A DNA stretch of 14,155 nucleotides from Ophiocordyceps camponoti-saundersi (nom. inval.) (taxonomy: Eukaryota; Ascomycota; Sordariomycetes; Hypocreales; Ophiocordycipitaceae), in contig PDHQ01000606.1 of assembly GCA_003339415.1 (NCBI GenBank), positions 1 to 14,155 of the forward strand, in the 5' to 3' direction. The first letter of the stretch is position 1, and each line of letters begins with the position of its first letter. The notes under the pieces were generated by a model that was not told the DNA's origin, made no database searches, and saw only the letters and a program-made list of their open reading frames with translations. This document shows positions 8,885 through 14,155 of this stretch, piece after piece. The translations under genes were made by a program, and so were the position numbers.

Positions 8885-10390
8885 TTAGAACTAACTTTTA
8901 TAAGCGGAGAATTATTTCTTAAATATCTCCTTTACTCTTTTTTTAGATTATTTAGCTTAGGCTAAAATAGTCCTCCTTATTAGAACTCTAAAAGCTATTT
9001 AATATAATCTTACTCCTTAGGAAAAAATATTCCGGAATTTTATTATTAATTTTCTCCGAGAATAAGGAATTAATAATTTTTAGGATATTCTAATCTCTAA
9101 AAAAAACCCCGCTAACTTAGCTATAAGTTCTTAATATAAGCGCTATTTATTAATATTAGACTTTAGCTAAAATAAAAATATTAAATTTTTAAATATTATT
9201 AAATTTAAGAAATAACTTATAATTTAGAAATACTAAGATTAGCTTAAGGATTTTAAAGATTCTTTCCTCGCGGCTTCTAAAAAATATTACAAAAATAAGA
9301 ATAAGATTTTTAAAGCCTTAAATAATATATACTTAAATCTTTATATATATTAAAAATCCTATAAATATAGCTTATTTACTAAGGAATAAACTTAACTTAT
9401 AAATAACTAGTTTATATTTAAAAAGTAATTATATAACCTTTTTAAAAACCTAGGAAACTAAATAATAATAATAATAATAACTTTTTAGAATATTAAGTAA
9501 TAAGATAATTAGATATTTTATAACTTTTATATTTACCTAAAAAGCTTAGAAAGATATTTTAATACTTATCTTTTTAAGAAACTTACTCTTAACTATTTTT
9601 CCTAATTATTTCTTTAGCTATATACTAAGATTTTAAAATAATATTAGTTAAATATTTTTAACTATTAGGAAATAATATCTCTAGCTTAATAAATTTAAGA
9701 TTCTAATTTAAGTAAATTATACCGATATTATTATAATAATTTAATAAAACGCTAATAAACTAACTTTAATATAAGTTATTATTATCTAAATAAGTTTTCT
9801 AAGCCTTATTATTAATAAGGTAATAATTATCGCTCCGAAGAAAATAAAAGTAAATTAAACTTATTAAACTAAAAATAAAATATCTAAACTTATTTTTATT
9901 ATAAGAAGAAAAGCTATAAGGAATCTAATTATTAATTAAAATACCTAGAGAAAGTAAAAGCTACGAAATCTAAATAAACTAAAGCCGGTTTATTAAAGAA
10001 AAATTTAAAAAACTTAAAAACGTTAATATAAAAGTTCTTTTATTAATATCTTTAATAAAAAAAACTTTTAAGATTTCTAATACTTTTTAAATAAAACTTA
10101 CCACTTTTTTAATATTTATAGAATTTAATACTTATAGCGAAATTAATTTTATTAACTTTTTTTTATAAGATAATACTCTTTATTACTTTTAAATAATAAT
10201 TTTTTATTTCCTATATATAAGTGCTTATAATAATTTTTATTCTTTATAATAAATAATAAAGGTATAAATAACTAATATAAAAATATAATAACTACTTTAT
10301 AATATAATATAGAGAATCTAATATTTTATTATATTTATTATATAAATAAATAACTAAGGTTATTATTTTATACCTTAAAAATATTAGTAT
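8885..10390 (+). pseudogene. Retrotransposon gag relic with mutated CCHC knuckle, 3' truncated
   Basis: Frame 3 reads continuously from about 8885 to 10022 (about 380 codons) with Gln/Trp-type TAA/TAG only. Near its end, at 9891-9932, Tyr-x2-Tyr-x4-Tyr-x4-Tyr followed by a stop matches a C-x2-C-x4-H-x4-C-W zinc knuckle. All four ligands have become Tyr (TGY or CAY to TAY). After about 10022 the better frame is 2, and around 10121-10150 the order Phe-Asn-Thr-x-Ser-Glu-Ile-Asn-Phe-Ile-Asn resembles the active-site strand of a retroviral-type protease, with Asp possibly changed to Asn by a TpG transition. No RT or integrase follows. The element is cut off where the next one begins near 10400. 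Gypsy or copia cannot be decided. Confidence 0.6.
9891..9935 (+). other. CCHC zinc knuckle converted to Tyr
   Basis: Codons TAT at 9891, 9900, 9915 and 9930 sit at the exact C-x2-C-x4-H-x4-C spacing, and TAA at 9933 occupies the usual Trp position. Gag zinc knuckles bind packaging RNA, and none of the metal ligands is left. Confidence 0.7.
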
Positions 10391-10410
10391 AATATATTAT
10401 TACCTTTATA

Positions 10411-10620
10411 TATAAGGCTCCGGCCCTCTAAGGCTAAGAATAATATAGACCTTTAAGACCTTATACGGATCCGTTATAGTCGGCGTTTCTAGACTCTATA
10501 GAAATAGGTAATACGGAAAGCCGAATATTAAACTAACTATAATACTTTCCGGACTTCTAAAAACACTCCTAAATACGTTATCTTCTAGCATATAAAATAA
10601 CCCTCTCCTTAACCGGAAAA
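10411..10620. other. Possible LTR or leader of the copia-type element
   Basis: This stretch starts TATAAGGCTCCGG, which could be a RIPped TG-type LTR start. It contains a 7-bp inverted repeat around 10514-10551 and a few surviving CpA (10564, 10589). No protein frame is clear. Lack of a partner copy keeps this tentative. Confidence 0.3.
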
Positions 10621-10742
10621 GTTACTATATTTATAAGAAATTAAGTATTTAAAGAAGAGGTTTTCTTACTACTTAGTAGATAGTAATTTAATTACTTACT
10701 TTCTTCCTTACTTTTTAAATAATTCTATTATTAACTTATTAT

Positions 10743-11460
10743 TATAAAACTATTACTATTCTAATCCGATTTAAACGCGCTTCTATATCTAATAATCCTA
10801 TTATTTAAATCTTTATTATTAGATAATTAATTATCTTCCTAACCTTAAACCGATCGAAAATACTATCTAACTTCTATCTAATACTTATATAGTAGTAATT
10901 CCTCTTACTTTAAAAAGGCTATAAAAAATCTAGAAAAAATAATAAAAATACTTACGGATAAATAAGCTATACCTTAGCTAAGAAATATATCTTCTAAGGT
11001 TCGGTACGATTTTTTAAAGCTTTAAGGCTCGAAGAATTATCTTATATAAGCTTTACGTATAAAAAATACCCTTATTCGCGAGAAACTTTAACTTACTATA
11101 TAATAAGAAAGTAACGTTAAAACCGAAGACGCCTTAGCCCTTATAAGCTATTTATTAATAATAGTCCCTTAACGTAAATAAAGTATATTAAAGATATTAA
11201 AGTTACTTAAGATAGGTTAAAAGACCTTTATAATCCCTTTTCCTTTATATCGAATTTCCTTCTTATAAGTAATTTATTTAATATATATTATACGGAAGGT
11301 AATATAAAAGTTTATCTTAATAAGATAAAATTAAGCTATAAAGAGCTTCTTTTAAAGAGATATTAAGATACCTAAAATCGTTATAATAAGCTTAACGCTT
11401 ATAAGCTTATAAAATAAATATCGAGGCTTTATAATAAATATTATATAAGCCTTACGAAAT
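10743..11460 (+). pseudogene. N-terminal gag relic of the copia-type element
   Basis: Frame 3 is the most protein-like frame here, especially 10980-11455, reading as a Tyr/Lys/Leu-rich, largely helical-looking segment with TAA/TAG at Gln/Trp-like positions. One real TGA appears at its end (11459-11461). The open frame then moves to frame 1 at about 11461, so a small indel separates it from the zinc-knuckle part. Gag families diverge fast, so the assignment rests on position upstream of the knuckle. Confidence 0.45.
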
Positions 11461-13074
11461 GACGAAAAAGCGTATACCCTCGAGACCCTTTTCTTTTCCC
11501 TTATAAACGAAGAGAAAAGAAATACTTCTTTAGCTACTTCTAAGAAGGTTTTATATACCTTTTATAAAAGTAAGAAGCCTTATAAGTAAAAGAAAGAAAT
11601 TATTTTTTACCCGAATTATAAAAATAAAAGGCATAAAGTAGATTTATATTAGTATTTATACCCCTATAAAGTACCTAATTAGTGGGAATAAAAAGATACC
11701 TTTTCGGAAGAAAAGAGAAAAATATAGTAAATAAAGGCTTTATTAAAAGCTAGGAAAGAGAGGAAAATAAAGGAAAAAATTATAGCTATTATAAATTCCC
11801 CTATTAGTCCTATTCTAAAGAAAATGAAAAATCCTTATTATAAACCGGCTTAAAAAACGACTAAGAAAACAGTCCTTCTTACGAAAAACGATCGAATAAC
11901 TAAATTAAATTTAGATAAAGAAAAGATCGAAGAAGAAAAAAAAGAAGAAGTTAAAGAAGAATAAAGGGAATAATCTAATTCTAACGAAGAAGTCGAATTT
12001 ATCGATATCCCTATATAGGTAAATAATACCTTTCTTCCTTCTATTAATAATATAACTAATAATAATATTATAAGATCTATAGATTTAAATATTAATAGTA
12101 ATAGATTACGAAAGATATAAAATTCTATTTTTTCTACCTCTAATACCTATAGTAATAATAAAAATATAATGTATTTCCTTTACGATATAGGTATAATAAA
12201 ATATATAATATTTAATAAGGAATTATTAATTAACTATAAGCTTATTAGTATAAAGGTATAATAGGGAAAAGTAAATATTATAATAGTAAAGGGAGCTAAA
12301 GACGTTATTTTCTAGTTTAAAAATAATAAATAATATTATAAATTAAGTAATATATTTTATATACCTAAATTAGGTATTAATATACTATTATAATCTTACT
12401 TTAATAAAATAAGTGCTTTAATTTATATAGAAATAGTATAATTATTTATAAATAATAAAGAGATAGCTAAAGGCTATAAATTTAATAATCTTTATTATTT
12501 ACCTTACTTAATTACTAAGTATAAGTATAATAAGCTTAAGAGGAATATAAATAATAAAGAATATATATTAAATACTAGTAAAGAAATAGATTTATTTCTA
12601 TAATATAAAAAACTAGGGCATATTAATTATAGAATTCTAATTAGATTCTTAAAAAGCAGAGATAATACTATTAAATTTAATTATAATAGTATTAAATAAG
12701 TAAAATAATATAAAAAGTATATATAAGCTAAATTAACTAATAAGAATAATAAGAAAGCTTCTACTACGCAGTATATATACTTAGAAAAAATAAGTATAGA
12801 TATCTAGGGTCTTATTAAAATTCCTACTTATAATAAATATACGTATTTTATTACGTTTTTAGACTCTTATACTAGATTCTTAGATATAGCACTTATAAAA
12901 ATAAAATATAGTGCTTTATAAGAATTTATTAATTATAAAATAAGGGTTAAAAATAATAATAATAATATTAAAATAAAGTAAGTTTTTATAGATAACGCTA
13001 AGGAATTTATATATAATATAAAGGACTATTATATAAAATAAGGTATTATTTTTAATACTAGCCCGCCTAATACT
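11461..13074 (+). pseudogene. Copia-type gag-pol relic: zinc knuckle, protease, GAG-pre-integrase, partial integrase
   Basis: Frame 1 runs without frameshift for about 538 codons and has about two dozen TAA/TAG and no TGA. In order: zinc knuckle at 11608-11649 (Tyr-x2-Tyr-x4-His-x4-Tyr, then TAG for Trp); an acidic Lys/Glu linker at 11890-11990; protease Asp-Ile-Gly at 12184-12192, in place of Asp-Thr-Gly (ACA to ATA); Leu-x-Tyr-Lys-Lys-Leu-Gly-His at 12598-12621, the GAG-pre-integrase motif, with TAA for Trp; Tyr-x2-Tyr at 12709-12720 for the HHCC cysteines; first integrase Asp at 12799 followed by Ile-stop-Gly at 12802-12810 (Trp codon now TAG); second Asp at 12991; and Thr-Ser-Pro-Pro-Asn-Thr at 13057-13074. 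The catalytic Glu, RT and RNase H are absent. Confidence 0.85.
11608..11652 (+). other. CCHC zinc knuckle with Cys changed to Tyr
   Basis: TAC at 11608, TAT at 11617 and TAT at 11647 replace the three Cys, while His at 11632 (CAT) is one of the few surviving CpA sites. TAG at 11650 replaces the Trp that often follows the last Cys in fungal copia gags. Confidence 0.8.
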
Positions 13075-13130
13075 AGGGTTCGAAAAAAATCACGGGGTTC
13101 AAAAATCACTTATAAGTAATATAATTTTTC

Positions 13131-13144
13131 GTAATTTAAATTAC
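13131..13144. repeat. 14-bp palindrome inside the low-RIP insertion
   Basis: GTAATTTAAATTAC is a perfect palindrome in the middle of the insertion. Its role is unknown. Confidence 0.6.
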
Positions 13145-13190
13145 CGATTTTTGCTTAGTAAGTAATTTTTTATAATTTTAATTACTAGCG

Positions 13191-13220
13191 TAAAAAAATC
13201 ACTTATAAGTGATTTTTTTA
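13191..13220. repeat. Perfect 30-bp palindrome
   Basis: TAAAAAAATCACTTA at 13191-13205 is followed immediately by its reverse complement. The left half is also found at 13101-13117. It forms the right edge of the low-RIP insertion and keeps both a CpA (13200) and a TpG (13210). Confidence 0.85.
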
Positions 13221-13482
13221 GAGATAATTTAAATTATAAGTTTATAATTTTTATAATTTTTTTTAAAAATATAATTATTTAATATTTTAAATAAAAGAAA
13301 GAAAAAGGTAAGTAATATAAAAAGATTTTTAAGTATAATTACTCTTATAAAAAGTTAAGAAAAGTAAAAAAAATAAAAAGTATTAATAAGTAAAAAAAAT
13401 AAAGTAATATTATAAAATTATAATATATTATATAATAAATTAATTTATAATAATAATAATATAAGATTATAAAAAAGATTAA
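13221..13482. other. A+T-rich spacer, no gene
   Basis: A-rich sequence with scattered AAGTAAAAAA and TAATAATAAT runs. It contains no CpA or TpG at all and no recognisable continuation of the copia integrase. It grades into the minisatellite on the right. Confidence 0.5.
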
Positions 13483-14155
13483 TAAAAAAAAGTAATAAAA
13501 AAATTAATAAAAGAAGTAATAAAAAGATTTAAAAAAGTAATAAATAGTTTAAAGATTAATAAAAAAACTAATAAAAAGAGTAATAAAAAGATTAGTAAGA
13601 AAACTAATAAAAAGATTAATAAAAAGATTAATAAGAAGACTAATAAGAAGACTAATAAGAAAGGTAAAAATAAGAGTAATAATAAGAGTAATAATAAAAC
13701 TAATAAGAAAGGTAAAAATAAAAGTAATAATAAGAGTAATAATAAGAGTAATAATAAAAGTAATAATAAAAGTAATAATAAAAGTAATAATAAAAATAAT
13801 AATAAGAGTAATAATAAAAATAATAAAAAAGGTAATAAGAATAATAATAAGAAAGATAATAAAAAGACTAATAAGAAAACTAATTAGACTAGTAATAAAA
13901 AGACTAATAAGAAAACTAATAATAAAAGTAGAAAAAAAATTAATAAAAATACTAATAAAAATACTAATAAGAAGACTAATAAGACTAGTAATAAAAAGAC
14001 TAATAAGAAGACTAATAATAAAAGTAGAAAAAATACTAATAAAAATACTAATAAAAATACTAATAAAAATACTAATAAAAATACTAATAAAAATACTAAT
14101 AAAAATACTAATAAAAATACTAATAAAAATACTAATAAAAATACTAATAAAAATA
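13483..14155 (+). repeat. 12-bp minisatellite, in-frame Lys/Asn/Thr/Ser repeat
   Basis: Units of four codons (Lys-Lys-Thr-Asn, Asn-Lys-Ser-Asn, Lys-Asn-Thr-Asn) repeat with a 12-bp period. From 13561 to the window end the phase never slips. From 14029 the unit AAAAATACTAAT is perfect for about 10.6 copies and continues past the edge. Frame 1 is open from about 13483 apart from one TAG at 13885-13887. ACT-AAT and AGT-AAT may derive from Thr-Asp and Ser-Asp (TGAT to TAAT by RIP), so the original may have been a Lys-Lys-Thr/Ser-Asp repeat protein or a simple noncoding satellite. Confidence 0.8.

Larger units (their letters stand above)
10400..13075 (+). mobile_element. Ty1/copia-type retrotransposon, RIP-mutated, 3' truncated
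   Basis: The domain order gag zinc knuckle, protease, GAG-pre-integrase, integrase is that of Ty1/copia elements (gypsy places RT before integrase). The 5' limit is approximate. A G/C-richer patch at 10411-10620 with a 7-bp stem CGGAAAG (10514-10520) / CTTTCCG (10545-10551) could be LTR or leader sequence, but no second LTR is in the window. RT and RNase H are missing because the sequence changes abruptly at 13075. About 14 CpA/TpG survive in 2.7 kb, a higher density than in the 440-6926 element, so it was hit somewhat less hard. Confidence 0.8.
13076..13220. mobile_element. Short low-RIP insertion with mariner/MITE-like ends
   Basis: The left edge holds two tandem units, GGGTTCGAAAAAAATCAC (13076-13093) and GGGGTTCAAAAATCAC (13094-13109). 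AAAAAAATCAC at 13083-13093 is repeated in inverted orientation as GTGATTTTTTT at 13209-13219. The segment AAAAATCACTTATAAGT occurs at 13101-13117 and again at 13194-13210. TA dinucleotides lie at both edges (13074-13075 and 13219-13220), as expected for a Tc1/mariner-type target duplication. There is no coding capacity. Six CpA/TpG survive in 145 bp, far above the window average. The right end lacks the CGAACCC that would complete a symmetrical terminal repeat, so it is partial or an internal derivative. Confidence 0.55.

Noticed and set aside
13483..14155. CRISPR-like array
   Set aside because: The repeats are 12-bp head-to-tail units without unique spacers.

Overview
This window looks like a stretch of repeat graveyard from a filamentous ascomycete (Pezizomycotina). 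By hand I count only about 40 CpA plus TpG dinucleotides in 14,155 bases, where base composition would give roughly a thousand. TpA is everywhere and CpG survives, including perfect (CG)n runs. That is the signature of repeat-induced point mutation (RIP, CpA to TpA on either strand). The DNA is strongly A+T rich, every long reading frame is riddled with TAA/TAG (from CAA, CAG and TGG) and almost no TGA. I see no intact gene, tRNA or rRNA.

Layout. 1-178: TAA microsatellite. 248-403: short Lys/Ala/Thr-rich coding relic. 440-6926: a complete LTR-bounded element with two 186-bp LTRs, a first reading frame (about 842-2133), a long second one (about 2109-6059) and a third (about 6062-6739) that is probably the frameshifted tail of the second. 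I could not find reverse transcriptase, protease or integrase signatures in it. 6927-7880: another unrecognised coding relic that starts straight after the LTR. 7881-8884: gene-free, palindrome-rich and hairpin-bearing DNA. 8885-10390: a retrotransposon gag relic with a mutated CCHC zinc knuckle and perhaps the start of a protease. About 10400-13074: a Ty1/copia-type relic with gag zinc knuckle, protease, GAG-pre-integrase and the front half of the integrase, all in one frame from 11461. 13076-13220: a small low-RIP island with mariner/MITE-like inverted ends that cuts the integrase off before its catalytic Glu. 13221-14155: A-rich DNA passing into a 12-bp minisatellite that runs off the right edge.

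Nothing here is likely to make a functional protein. The biology on show is genome defence: successive transposon insertions, their inactivation by RIP, and one short insertion that was either too small or too late to be mutated. The most open question is what the 440-6926 element encodes.
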